Below are positions 25,600 to 35,727 of a stretch of 64,000 nt of DNA, in pieces; within the stretch, counting starts at the first letter, position 1, and the number at the start of each line of letters is the position of its first letter. The notes below the pieces were generated by a model. That model did not search any database and was not told where the DNA came from. It saw nothing but the letters and a program-made list of their open reading frames with translations. Position numbers and translations under genes: made by a program. Origin of the DNA: Hirsutella rhossiliensis (lineage: Eukaryota; Ascomycota; Sordariomycetes; Hypocreales; Ophiocordycipitaceae); NCBI RefSeq assembly GCF_020360975.1, contig NW_025408679.1, positions 434,001 through 498,000 of the forward strand, written 5' to 3'.

Positions 25600-25613
25600 T
25601 AGCTAAGGGGATA
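25600..25613 (+). other. copia-2 polypurine tract
   Basis: The string AGCTAAGGGGATA immediately precedes the 3' LTR. Position and purine run fit the plus-strand primer and confirm the orientation. Confidence 0.72.
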
Positions 25614-26090
25614 TATCGCGAAGTATAGCTTAATTTTATAGTTCTTAGAGATATCCCTTAGTATAAGGGACCTAGGAAGCTAAAAAATAAGTTTTAAAGA
25701 AGGAGCTAAAAGGAGGTATAAAAAGGAGGGTAAGGGTAAAAGGGGAAGTAATAGTAGTAATAGCTTCTTATAACGGTAGCGAGAAATAAGATAGATATAC
25801 TAGTAACGGCTAGAAAGAAAAGGAAAAACTAATAAAAAGCTTAGTAGTTAAAAGGATATTAGTAGCTTCTTTAAGTAGGATCTTTTTTATTAATTAAGAT
25901 ACTAAATAGGTATAAAAAAGGGCGTTAGATAAAAGAAAGAAGGATAATTAAAGTAATAAAATAATTACTTCCTTACCTTTATTACTACCCTTATAAGAAT
26001 TAAATATCTTTACCCTACCTCTTTAACCCCTTACTTTTAATTTTACCTTTATATATTTTATATATACTTCTTATATCTCTTTTTATAAGA
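25614..26090 (+). repeat. copia-2 3' LTR
   Basis: 477 bp, TATCGCGAAG at the start and TATAAGA at the end, followed by the duplicated ATTAC. It retains the CpG dinucleotides at its start that the 5' LTR has lost, so the two LTRs were not mutated identically. Confidence 0.92.
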
Positions 26091-26095
26091 ATTAC

Positions 26096-26689
26096 TACTT
26101 TAAGGAAAGACCTTAAATAAATTAATAAAGAGCTTAAGTTAAGAGAAACTAGCTCTTAAAAGAAAAATAAAGCTTATAGGATAAAATAAAGAATATCCCT
26201 TAAGAATACTAGAAATATAATAAACTTTTAAAGGAAGAACTTAAAATAAAGTTATCTAAATATAGCTAATAGGACTATAAAATTTATTTCCAAGATAAAA
26301 TAACGCTAATATTCTATAAGATTTATAACTTAAATAAAAAGTAACTATAAACGCTATATAACTATCTTAATAAGAATCTATAAAAAGGATATATATAAAT
26401 ATTAATATCTAAAGTAAGCTACCTAGTTATATTTATTTTAAAGAAAAATAGTAAGCTATAACTAGTTATTAACTATAAACGCTTAAACGATATTATAATA
26501 AAAAACTAAATACTATTACTATTTATATTAAAACTATAAGATTAACTATATAGTAAAAAATAGTTTATATCCTTTAATTTTAAAGGCGCTTATAACTTAA
26601 TATATATAAAAAAAGGATATAAATAGATAATAGCCTTTAAAACGAAATTATAACTATTTAAATATCTAATAATACTATTTAGACTTATA
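26096..26689 (+). pseudogene. Eroded Ty3/gypsy reverse transcriptase, first part
   Basis: Start of the gypsy RT. Visible patterns in order: E-Y-x-K-Y-N-K-L-x-K-E-E-L (linker before RT), Y-N-L-N-K-K-x-L, G-Y-I-x-I-x-x-S-K, V-I-F-I-L-K-K-N-S-K-L, L-V-I-N-Y-K-R-L-N-D-I (family: V-D-Y-R-x-L-N), then F-I-S-F-N-F-K-G-A-Y-N-L-I (family: F-D-x-x-x-A-Y-x-x-I; Asp now Asn) and the F-x-L-x-N-x-P block, which is interrupted after its Asn/Ile codons by the TRIM. Continues at 27093. Belongs to the same host element as 12673-14409, as far as order and composition show. Confidence 0.85.
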
Positions 26690-26694
26690 AATAT

Positions 26695-26792
26695 TATTAA
26701 AAGACGCGGTTATTAAATATATATTATTTATAGCGTACCTATTAAAGCGCGCGTTTTACTTTTACCTATATAGCGTAATAGTCTTTATAATA
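26695..26792 (+). repeat. TRIM 5' terminal repeat
   Basis: 98-bp left repeat of the TRIM; differs from the right one at a few transition sites only. Confidence 0.9.
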
Positions 26793-26806
26793 GTTATAAG
26801 CTTAGG
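26793..26806 (+). other. TRIM primer-binding site
   Basis: GTTATAAGCTTAGG begins at the first base after the left repeat. The GTTATAAGC core is shared with copia-1 and copia-2. Confidence 0.6.
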
Positions 26807-26989
26807 AGGGGATAGTATACTACTCCTATAACTTCCGCTAACTATATATAGTATAGGGTTTAATCCCTTATAGACGACTACCTCTCTTAGATTTCCTTAG
26901 GTTATTAGCGTAGCGCTTAGTATTTAACTCCCGCTTTTTAGGCTATAAGGTCTAGGGCTCTTAGCGGAGCCGCGATCCTTAAAGGGGTA

Positions 26990-27087
26990 TATTAAAAGAA
27001 GCGGTTATTAGATATATAATATTTATAGCGTACTTATTAAAGCGCGCGTTTTACTTTTACTTATATAGCGTAATAGTCTTTATAATA
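26990..27087 (+). repeat. TRIM 3' terminal repeat
   Basis: 98-bp right repeat, preceded by a G-rich purine run and followed by the duplicated AATAT. Confidence 0.9.
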
Positions 27088-27092
27088 AATAT

Positions 27093-27545
27093 ACTAGCTA
27101 CCTTTTAATAAATAATTAATAATATCCTATATAAATACTTAGATATCTTTATAGTAGTATACTTAGATAATATCTTAATCTTCTTAAATACCTTAAAAGA
27201 ATATAAAGAATACGTTTATAAGGTATTTTATATACTTTAAAATATAAAGTTATTAGTTAAACTAAAAAAAGGTAAGTTTTATATATAAGACGTAAACTTC
27301 CTTAAATATATAATCTTACTAAGAGAGAAATAAATATAATAAAATAAAATTAACTTAGTTAAAGAATAGCTAATATTAAAGAATATTAAGAAATATAAAG
27401 TTTCCTAGGATTTATAAATTACTATTAATAATTTATTAAAGATTTTAAAAAGATTATAATACTATTATATAACTTAATAAAAAAGGAAAAAGAGTTTATA
27501 TAAGATAATAAAGTTAATAAAGCTTTTAAATATATTAAAACTATA
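27093..27545 (+). pseudogene. Eroded Ty3/gypsy reverse transcriptase, second part
   Basis: Continuation of the RT after the TRIM: L-A-T-F-stop-x-I-I-N-N-I-L (family: A-P-A-T-F-Q), then the catalytic box Y-L-D-N at 27160-27171 within V-Y-L-D-N-I-L-I-F (second Asp of YLDD now Asn). The connection region runs to A-F-K-Y-I-K near 27525, where RNase H should begin. It is truncated there; the sequence changes to the short tandem unit next to the inverted arm. Confidence 0.85.
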
Positions 27546-27549
27546 ATTA

Positions 27550-27737
27550 TATATTATTATTAAGATTAAGATTATATTAATAACCTATTTAAAGGTATTT
27601 AGAACTTTAGTATTAAATAAGAAAGAAAAACTAAATTACTTAAAGAAAACCCTCCCTTCTTTTATAGCTAGTTTACCCTTATACTAAGTCGCGGTTATAA
27701 TATATAAGAATCTTATACTAGCTATCTATAAGGAAAT
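27550..27737 (+). repeat. Diverged ~190-bp tandem unit at the right arm end
   Basis: This segment resembles the first ~190 bp of the right arm that follows it (27740-27925): both contain ATTATTAAGATTA, a K-E-K-L-type AAAGAAAAACTAAA stretch, AAAACCCTCC, and a GGTTATA...ATATATA string in the same order. It is more mutated than the arm copy. It looks like an old tandem duplication of the leader region of the antisense gene. The left arm shows no equivalent that I can see. Confidence 0.6.
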
Positions 27738-28446
27738 ATATATTATTATTATTAAGATTATACTAAGGACCTAGCTAAAGGTATCTAGAACTTTAATATT
27801 AAATAGGAAGGAAAAACTAAAGTACTTAAGGGAAAACCCTCCTTTCCTTTAGTATAGGTCCGCCTTAAATAAGGTTATAGTAGTAATATATAGGAAATTT
27901 ACGCTAGCTACCGCGGGCTCCTCCCGCGAAATCGCGTCTTAGCGCGGGCCCTCTTAGGCTATAGCCGCTACTATCTTAAGCGGCCGCGGCCTAGGCTCGC
28001 TAGCCCGGGCCTAGGGTTATAGGTAGTAGTCTCTCTCTAAGGGCCTAACTCGCGGGCGCCTTTATTTACCCTAGCTCCCGCGTTATAGCCGCGTAGCCGC
28101 GGTCGCGTTAGCTTATCGGTCTATTAGTTAGTAGGGTAAGTAATATCCGGTTACCGGGCTAGGCGCTAGTATAGGTCGCTCCTAGGTAGGGCCGGCTAAT
28201 TAAAATTCGGTCGGCCGGCTCCGTTAATTATAAATCGGTTCCCGTCTAGCTACGCGACTTTTTAATTAAGGGCATAGCGGCCTATATTTACCCTCTATCT
28301 TATAGTTACTAATTACGCGCGCCTAGCTTATGCCTATATATACCTACCCTCCCCCCTTAGTTTTATATATACCTCCTTTTATCCCTTTATTATCTATCTC
28401 TTTTATAGGCCTAACTACTACCTTACTTACCTTATTTCTATAACTC
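27738..28446. other. GC-richer end of the right inverted arm
   Basis: Inverse of 11966-12671, with the same GC blocks (27900-28150). No coding seen. Probably the leader/promoter of the antisense gene that starts to its right. Pyrimidine-rich stretches occur near 28360-28400. Confidence 0.55.
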
Positions 28447-30140
28447 TAGGTCTCCTTAATACTATATCTAGTTTGCTTATTATCGCGTTATAATATCTAA
28501 CTAAGAAGCTAACTTAGGTAGTAGCGGCTTGCCTCCTTTAAAACCCCCTCCTTATAAGAAAGTCGCTATAGTAGTAGGATTAGAGCGCTCTATCTTATAT
28601 TTTATATATATTAAGCGTTTTATTAGTAAGCTTACCTATAAGTCCTTTACCGGCTATTAAAACTAGTCTTATATATATTAATCTTAGCTTTATCTTAGGT
28701 CGGTCCTACCTTTAGTATTTTTACTAACTTTAATAGCTATAAAGGCTAAAGCGTATATTGCTTACGCTAACTTTAACTAATCTTATTACTAAGTAAGTAA
28801 CCCCTTCCTACTATAGTACTATCTAAGTTTAGTATTAATCTAAGTTCTAGATTACCTTTAAAGGTAAAAAGGCCGCTAATACCCTTTATTAAGTATAGTC
28901 CGAGGTTAATAGCCCTTCCCTTATTAAGGGTTTAGTATAGGAGCGCCTTTATTATATTACTCTAGAAACTTATATTCGCGCTAGTTAGAAGGCCCCTACC
29001 GCTAAGGGTAAGGGCGCGTTAGGTAAGTCCGCCCTTAGTCCGGCTATAGTCGCTAAGAATATAAAGACGCTTACGTTAGCTTTTACCTATTTTATAGATA
29101 ATACCCGCTATATATATAAGTTCCTAAAGAAGTACTTAAGTAAGTTTAGCAATGCTATTAAGACCTTAGCCTAAGTTAGGCCTTAGTCGCTCTTAGTTAC
29201 TTAAAAGACTTTTATAATAGTTAACGATCTCGCTAACTATTTCTATCTTATTACTAGCGATAGCCCTAATATAGAGGATAGCGGCTTTAATCTTACTAGT
29301 CTTACTAAGCTTATTCTAGCTTTAATCCCCGTTAATAAAAAGAAAGGTAAAGGTAAGGGTAAGGTAGTAGCCGCGTCTAAGGCCCTATCTAAGGCTAAGG
29401 CTAAGGTATTTATACCCGCGGCTATCACGGAGCTAGCTCGGGAGCTAACTATGTCTCCCTCCGACGCTAAGCTTTAGCCTAGTAGTTCTTTTAGCGCCGA
29501 GCCCGCCTTAAAGCGTCCCTATTTTATATCGCCTACCGATCCTATTAACGCTCCTAACTTCGTTTAGTAGCGTCTTTATAGCTATTACGGTTTAGTCTTA
29601 GCTAAGATTATTACTAGTCTTAACCTCGATTAGATCTATAGTTATAGTATAGGCTATAGCAAACGCCTTTATACCGCCGCTAGTATAGGTCCTGCCTTAG
29701 TATAGACCTTAGTCGTTACTTTATCTTATAAGCTAGCCGTCTAGGCTAGCTTTAGTTCGGGTTTAGGGTTAGGTCTATTTAGTTATTATTAAGGTTCTTA
29801 TAGCGGTAGTAGTCCCTATACTCCTCGTAAGCCTTAAGTTACTCCCTCCTATACTCTATATACTACTTTAAGGGGGTCTTATTATTCCCGCTATAATAAT
29901 AAGGCGGATATTACTACTAACGAGCTAGGCTAAGGTCGTAGTTTAAAGGGGGCTAGTTATTAGCTCTATCTTAGTTTAGTTTTAAGTTAGGTCTTATTCG
30001 GTTATAGTCTTTTAGTAGTAGGTCTTATTCTATAGCTATTAAGGTTAGTTTAGTTAAGTTATATTAGTTCTATTTAGTCTATAGTTTAATCGGCGAGGTT
30101 TACGCTTAGTCTAGGTTTAGTTTAGTTAAAGCTATAGTCT
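28447..30140 (+). pseudogene. Antisense gene of LINE unit, copy 2 (unbroken by insertion)
   Basis: Coding-like frame(s) opposite to the LINE, with stops only of RIP type. The clearest part runs from about 28990 to 29960. In order: a region with A-P-T-A-K-G-K-G-A near 29000; K-N-I-K-T-L-T-L-A-F and Y-I-Y-K-F-L-K-K-Y-L at 29055-29140; a basic K-K-K-G-K-G-K-G-K run near 29338-29365; an Ala/Lys stretch; then Ser/Tyr/Gln-rich C-terminal sequence. An apparent frame change near 28800-28880 may be an intron or indel. The Lys/Gly block suggests nucleic-acid binding, so a gag-like role is possible, but I recognise no family. Conserved in both inverted copies and convergent with ORF2. Confidence 0.6.
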
Positions 30141-30145
30141 TATAA

Positions 30146-33100
30146 TCGTAAGTCCTCTCCTTTTCTAGGTCGCTTTAATAAAGGAGGTAGTTAGCTAAGG
30201 TAGTCCTAGTTAGGGCCGCTCTATCCTTAGCGCGACCCTAGTTTTATTATCCGGTATATCTACGTATAGCCTCTAAGCTAGGTCGAACTAATAAAGCTTA
30301 CTTAAGTAAAGGAACTATTATACTAGCGGCGCTACTATCTTTTTCTCTTAAAGGCCCGCTCTTATATTACTTATATCCTAGGCCTATATTAAGAGAGACT
30401 CCCTTACCTCTACTATTAATAGATAGTCGATTATTATATAGTAGATAGTATCCTATCTTTATCTATAGGTATATATTAGCGAAACTACGTTAAGGACTTA
30501 TTAGTTAAAAAGGAAGTCGTTAAGCCTAATCTTTCTTATATATATCTAGGTAATTACTATACTAATATACTTAGGGAGGCCCTTATAACGGTCTAGTATT
30601 ATCGCCTTATTAAACTAAGGTAGGAAGTCGGTAAGGTAAAGGGTAGTCTAGTATTATTAGATCGCGTCTTCCTTAGCGTTTTATTAAGCGGCCTATTCCT
30701 TATTTAGCCTTTTAAGCGACTTAGCTTTATCTAAGAGGTCGTCTATTCTTATCTAGCTCTAGACCCCTCTTATCTCCTCTACGAGGGGGGGTCTACTTAA
30801 AGGTAGTGCCGCTAAGGGTCTACCCTCTCTTTAGTATCGCCTCCTTTTAAGTATACCCGCGACTACGTTAAACGTACGTTAGATTTAGCCTAGGAGCCCT
30901 AAGTCTTTTAGCCTCTAAAAGGTATCTATTATTCTTTAGTTTAAGTAGAGGTCAATTAAGGGTACCTATGCCTTTACTTTAACTTAGTAGACTAAGGTCG
31001 CGCGGTAGGCACCTATTACTACCTAGAGGTAGGCTAACTAGTCCTAGGTAAGGTCCCGCGCGATTCTATATAGTTTCCCCCCTACGAGCGTTATCTTATA
31101 GAATATAACTATAGCGTAGGAGATTAAGGACCGGATTACCTTACTATAGACTTCCTTAGCGCGTAGTAAGGTATAGCCTTATATAAACGCCGCGAGCCTA
31201 GTTAGGGCTATAGTCTAGCGCTTTAACTTTACTTAGAATTATTTTAGGTATGCCTTTTAATATAGTTTCCGGTATACCTAAACCCTTAGTAGGCGGGCCT
31301 CTTAAACTAGGGTTACTATATTAGCCTTACGGCGGACTAGCGTCGTTATCGCTTATCTCCTTTATATAAAGTATAGTAATTTACTCTTTAACGGTTTAAA
31401 AGTAACCGCGAACTTAGTCGCTTATTCCGCGTATACCTTCTAAGCTTCCTCTAAGCGTACTACTATAATAGCCTCGTTAGGTCTAATACTAACTATATTT
31501 ATATCGTTAGCGAAGCTAACGGTATAAATACTATATATTATACTAAGCCTTTTATATAAGGGGGTTATATAGTATAGAAATAGGATTAGGGATAGGGGGG
31601 AGCTTTAAGGGACTCCTATTAGTACTTAAGTTAGCTCTAAAGTCCTCCTATTAAAGTAAAGGGTCGATCTCCTATTACTTATAAAGCTTAGTATTAAGCT
31701 TATAAGCTACCTAAGGTATCTCTTAAGCTTTAGTTCCCTTATAAGCTTATTATAGTTAATTATATTAAATACGCCCTTAATATTTAGCTATAGGAATAAT
31801 ATAATGCCCTTTTAAGCCTATATTACGTATACTAGTTCTATTATTAGTAGGATCGCCGCCTTTATAGAGCGTTCCCTCCTATTCCCTATTTATCTATTTA
31901 GTAAGATACTATTTACCTTTACTACTCCTACGATCCTTTAAGCTAGTATCTACTTAAGTACTTTTCCTACTATAAGTAAAAAGGAGATTAGTCTCTAACC
32001 CCTTATTATATAGTAAGCGTCTAGCCTCTTACCTAGCTTCTAGATAACTACTATATTCGCGCTATAGAACCGACCTAGGAAATATAAGAGTTAGGTATAG
32101 GCGTTAAAGATCGTAGCTAGTCGCTAGACTAAGGCTAGGCTATACTTCTTAATAAACCTTAAGGGGACGCCGTTTAGACCCGCTACTTTCTAGCTTACTA
32201 TCTTACCTAGCGCCCTTATAATATTAACTAGCCGGATCTATTAATTAACTATAAGGGTCGCCTTAGCTATAGGCTAAGGTAGCCTTTAGGTCGTGCCGGC
32301 CTTTAATAAGAAAAACTTAGCGGCTAATAGCTAGGCCTTCTCTTTAAAGGTTTCCGTTAATTAGTCCTTACCTTCCTTAACTAATAATAAGATATAGGTC
32401 GGTTTTAATAATAGCTTACTATAAAGTCTTACCTACCTCTCTACGTTCTAAAGCTTAGTATTATCGGCGCTAAATTCTTCTAAGAACTCGCGCTAATAGG
32501 CCTTCCTTACCTTATAAATAGTCTACTTCTAAGCTATAGACGCCTTATATAGGTCTTCCTAGTTCGCCTTATTCCTTTCCCGCTTATACTTCCTCCTTAC
32601 CTTCTTAGCCTCCCTTATTACCCTCCTTACCTCTAAGGTAAACTATATATTGCCCTTAAGTAATACTCGCCCTTAGCGCGGAACTATAGCTATCGCGATC
32701 TATACTAAAGTAGCGAAGATATAGTCTAGGTCCTTATTAATATCCTTAAGCGTTTAAAGTATTAGCTAGTATAGTCCTAGCTAGGATATAGTCTTAGCTT
32801 TAACTAGCTTTGCTTCTACTTCTTTTTACCTTAGGGCCGGTTTAGGTGCCTAGGCCTAGGTATTAACTTATAGTATAATAGTTTAAGGGATATAGTTTAA
32901 CCTAGTTAGGTCTAGGTTAGGCTTAGTATACTATATTCTAGTCTTTAGTATTACTTAAGCTAGGTCGATAGTACTATCCCTTTAGCTATAAAAGAATCTT
33001 ATATACTCCCCTCTTAAGGTAGTAAGTTTAAGTCGTAGCCTTATCGCTTTCTATATAAGTTATATCGCGCTATCTAAGGTTTTATTATATCTATCTTAGA

Positions 33101-33526
33101 GTAGGTAATAGATATTAAAGTCCCTTACTATTACTATAGGGTACTTTAGTTTAATTATGCTTAGGTCGCGTAGCGCTCTTACCCTCGCGGCCCTTAGTAG
33201 TAAGTAAATCGCCTATAGTCTAATACTATCCCTAAAAATCACCTCGCTTTAGTCTAGTCTAAACTAAGGTAACTAAGTCCTTAGCCCGAGCCTTTTATAT
33301 ATATATAGCGCGTACCTCCCCTCCCTATAGACTAGGCTATAGGGCGCCGCTCTAAGGGGGGGGGGGGCGCTTCTTAGTATAGCTTTTACTTCCTATAGTA
33401 CTATTAAGTTAAAGCTAGCTTAGTAGTAAAGCGCTAACTAAGCTAGCTTATATCTCTTTTATATATTCTATAATAGTACTTTTAGTTATATATAAGTAAG
33501 GTTAAGGTAAAAGGGGTCGTCTATAT
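30146..33526 (-). pseudogene. LINE copy 2, ORF2 (endonuclease-reverse transcriptase)
   Basis: Inverted duplicate of 830-4210, colinear without visible indels in the part checked (coordinates sum to 34356). The RT box reads F-A-N-D around 31505-31516, where copy 1 reads F-T-N-D: GCT against ACT in a CpG-to-TpA difference. The endonuclease contains the 12-G run at 33356-33367. Killed by RIP stops. It keeps somewhat more CpG than copy 1. Product and domains otherwise as in copy 1. Confidence 0.88.
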
Positions 33527-33599
33527 AAGGAGGGAGGCGCTCTATCTCTTAGCGCTTCTTTATTTACTATACCTACGAATATTATTTATACTTAGTTTA

Positions 33600-34920
33600 G
33601 CCTCCCTAGCCTTACTAGCTAGTAGGTATCTTAAGCTCGACCTCTTATCCTAGCGCGGTTTACCTAGTCCCTACTTTTAGACTACGGTCGATTTAGGAAC
33701 GCCTTAGGTTTTAACGGTAGGGAGCACTTATTACTCGGCGTATATCTAAGTATTCGCGAACTATTAAGGTCGACGCGGGTAGTTTTCCCTTGCCTTTTCC
33801 TAGGCTTTATTCGCTATAGGGTAGGTCTAGGTTTATAATAGGTAGTCCCCTTAGTATAAGATATAGTTATAAGGGATTTTACCCTTCTTAGCCCTATATT
33901 CGTCCTCGCCTCTATTATATACCGTGCTCCTATATCGGCTATAGAGTTATATTAATATATATTACTTAGCGATATAGCTATATCTATAATAGTTATAGTA
34001 CCTCTATAGTTAGACTAACTTATTATAGGGTTTATATTAAAAGATCTATACTTTAAGGACTAAGCCTAGGTCGTAGAGCCTATTAGCCTCTTTTAGGCTA
34101 CCGACCTTAATAAGTATAGTCGTCGCCGTCGATATCTTAGATTAAGGGTATAGCGCCTAGGCCTAGAGGACCTTAACTTTATTTACCTCTATAATCTTAT
34201 AGAGTAATCGCTCCCTATCTACTATCGCTACCCTTAAGGGAACGTTCTTTATAACTACCGTATACGCGCGGTAGGAGATTATAGCCTTTAGTCCGAATAC
34301 GGCCTTAACCTAGCCTTAGTCCCTTTAATAGGCTCTCGCCGCGGTATTAAATATAACCGCGATATCTTTACTTTAAAGGCGCCTCGCCGCTATAGCGCTT
34401 ATAGCTTTTAAGGCTATATTTACCGCCTTTACTATATCCTTTAGTTCGCGGCTTAGGATTTCGGGCGGTGCCTTAGTAGGGACTACGATAATCTCGCGTT
34501 TATAGCGCGGTAGGACCTATTTTACCGTAGCTTTATATTAGGTCGGTCCCTTAGTCTTAGCTACGACCGTAGCCTAGGTTCGCTTAGGGCCCCCTAAGCC
34601 TAAAGCGATACCTAGGCGGAGTTCTTCCTTAACTACCTCCTTAATTATATCCCGGATTATTATCTTAAAGCTCTTATCCGCGTAGAGTGCCGCTAACGAC
34701 GCGCTGCTAGCGCGGCTCTTTACCCTAGAGAGCCGTTCGACTACTGCCTATACCCTACTAAACTATACGCTTAGGATAAAGCCCGCGAGTTTATCGTATA
34801 CTGCTTTTTCTATAGGGTCGCTCGGCGCCTAGGCCGGTATTATATCGCTGCTTTAGGTTTATTAACTCGCTCTATTAAGGTATATAAATTTAGGTAGCGT
34901 TTTTTTACGCTATACGCTTT
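33600..34920 (-). pseudogene. LINE copy 2, ORF1 (gag-like), more complete than copy 1
   Basis: This copy includes the N-terminal half missing from copy 1. On the minus strand a long frame with RIP stops shows R-x-I-I-V-V-P-T-K-A-P-P-E-I near 34500-34450, A-A-R-R-L near 34380, then V-I-F-N-T-A-A-R-A, resembling the conserved middle of fungal LINE ORF1 proteins, and the decayed zinc knuckle at about 34000-33959. The likely start is near 34920 but no ATG remains to fix it. It is an RNA-binding component of the LINE particle by family. Confidence 0.75.
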
Positions 34921-35092
34921 AATCGAGCTTAGTACGTTAAGGGCCGCTACTATATCTACCTACCCCTTAGCCTTAACGTAGTATTATTACTAAGGGTAAT
35001 TAATACTATTAAATTAATTCCTAGTATTAGTTAGTATTTTAGTCGCGATATATACCCGCTATAAGCGTATATTAGTTTCGCGAGAAGTTTTT
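34921..35092. other. LINE 5' end to gypsy LTR junction
   Basis: About 170 bp between the LINE ORF1 start and the first gypsy-A LTR, ending in a T-rich run. It should be LINE 5' UTR; the exact 5' end of the LINE cannot be set because the left copy begins inside ORF1. Confidence 0.4.
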
Positions 35093-35349
35093 TTTAAGGG
35101 AATATATATTATAGTATAATTAGTTAGGTAGTAGAAATAGCTAAAGGTACTACGCTATATATATTATATTCTCCTTATTATAAGACTAAAGCTTACTAAA
35201 AGAGGGATTTTTCCTCTTTAACTAAAGTAGTAAGAGGTCTATAATATATAAGTAAGGTAGGTATAATTCCTTATTAATACCCTACTAATATATTAGTACT
35301 ATATACCTAAGTACTTTATTAGCCTATACCTCTTAGTAGCGCTCTTATA
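35093..35349 (-). repeat. gypsy-A outer element, 3' LTR
   Basis: 257 bp, same length and ends (T-x-TAAGGG ... CTCTTATA) as the other three LTRs of this family. Bases just to its right are pyrimidine-rich on the plus strand (ATTATCTCTCTTCC), that is, a polypurine tract on the minus strand, which confirms that this is the 3' LTR. Confidence 0.92.
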
Positions 35350-35727
35350 ATTATCTCTCTTCCTATATAAATATCTTAGCTATATCTTTATATATATTAC
35401 TTTTACTATACTATATATATTTAGTTAAAAGAAAGGTAGTTTTGTTATATATTATATATATATACTTATATAAATATATATTAGTCTATACTTTATAATA
35501 TTAATAGTTATTATACTAGCGGTTATTACTAAGTAACTATTATAGTATCGCTTATATATTAGCCGCGTAACTATAATATAAAGAGTATATATATATATCT
35601 CTTACTTTTTTTATTTTCTTTTCTTTTTTAGCTCTTTTACTTATAATTACTATAGAGTTTTATACCTTTTTTTATTAATCTCTTATACCTTTTTATATTA
35701 CTTTTTATTAACGATTTATTAATAATA

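Larger units (their letters stand above)
19273..26090 (+). mobile_element. copia-2: full Ty1/copia retrotransposon, plus strand
   Basis: Complete element of 6,818 bp including a 473-bp solo LTR of the same family inside it. Flanked by the target duplication ATTAC (19268-19272 and 26091-26095). LTRs are 481 and 477 bp. Gag lies 5' and integrase-RT-RNase H 3', the copia order. It sits in eroded gypsy sequence: gypsy RT coding begins only ~60-80 bp right of the insertion. RIP stops occur throughout. Confidence 0.93.
26695..27087 (+). mobile_element. TRIM: 393-bp miniature LTR retroelement
   Basis: Two 98-bp direct repeats (26695-26792 and 26990-27087) surround 197 bp of non-coding sequence. They begin TATTAAAAGA and end TTTATAATA, the RIP form of TG...CA. 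The element lies between perfect AATAT duplications (26690-26694, 27088-27092) and splits the RT gene in the codons of the N-T-P motif. A primer-binding site (GTTATAAGCTTAGG) follows the first repeat and a polypurine tract (TTAAAGGGGTA) precedes the second, so all cis parts of an LTR element are present with no coding capacity. Enzymes must come from another element; the shared primer site suggests a copia partner. Confidence 0.92.

Noticed and set aside
19273..26090. Two shorter elements sharing the LTR at 22006
   Set aside because: The LTR at 22006-22478 has its own perfect GTTTT duplication, and ATTAC flanks the outer pair, so it is a solo LTR inside one element.
29243..29428. Open frame of 61 codons on the minus strand starting at GTG
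   Set aside because: It is the shadow of the plus-strand antisense gene of LINE copy 2, over its Lys/Gly-rich stretch; Leu/Ala-rich translation is the complement of AAG/GGT/GCT repeats. No conserved start, and the equivalent in copy 1 is not similarly open.
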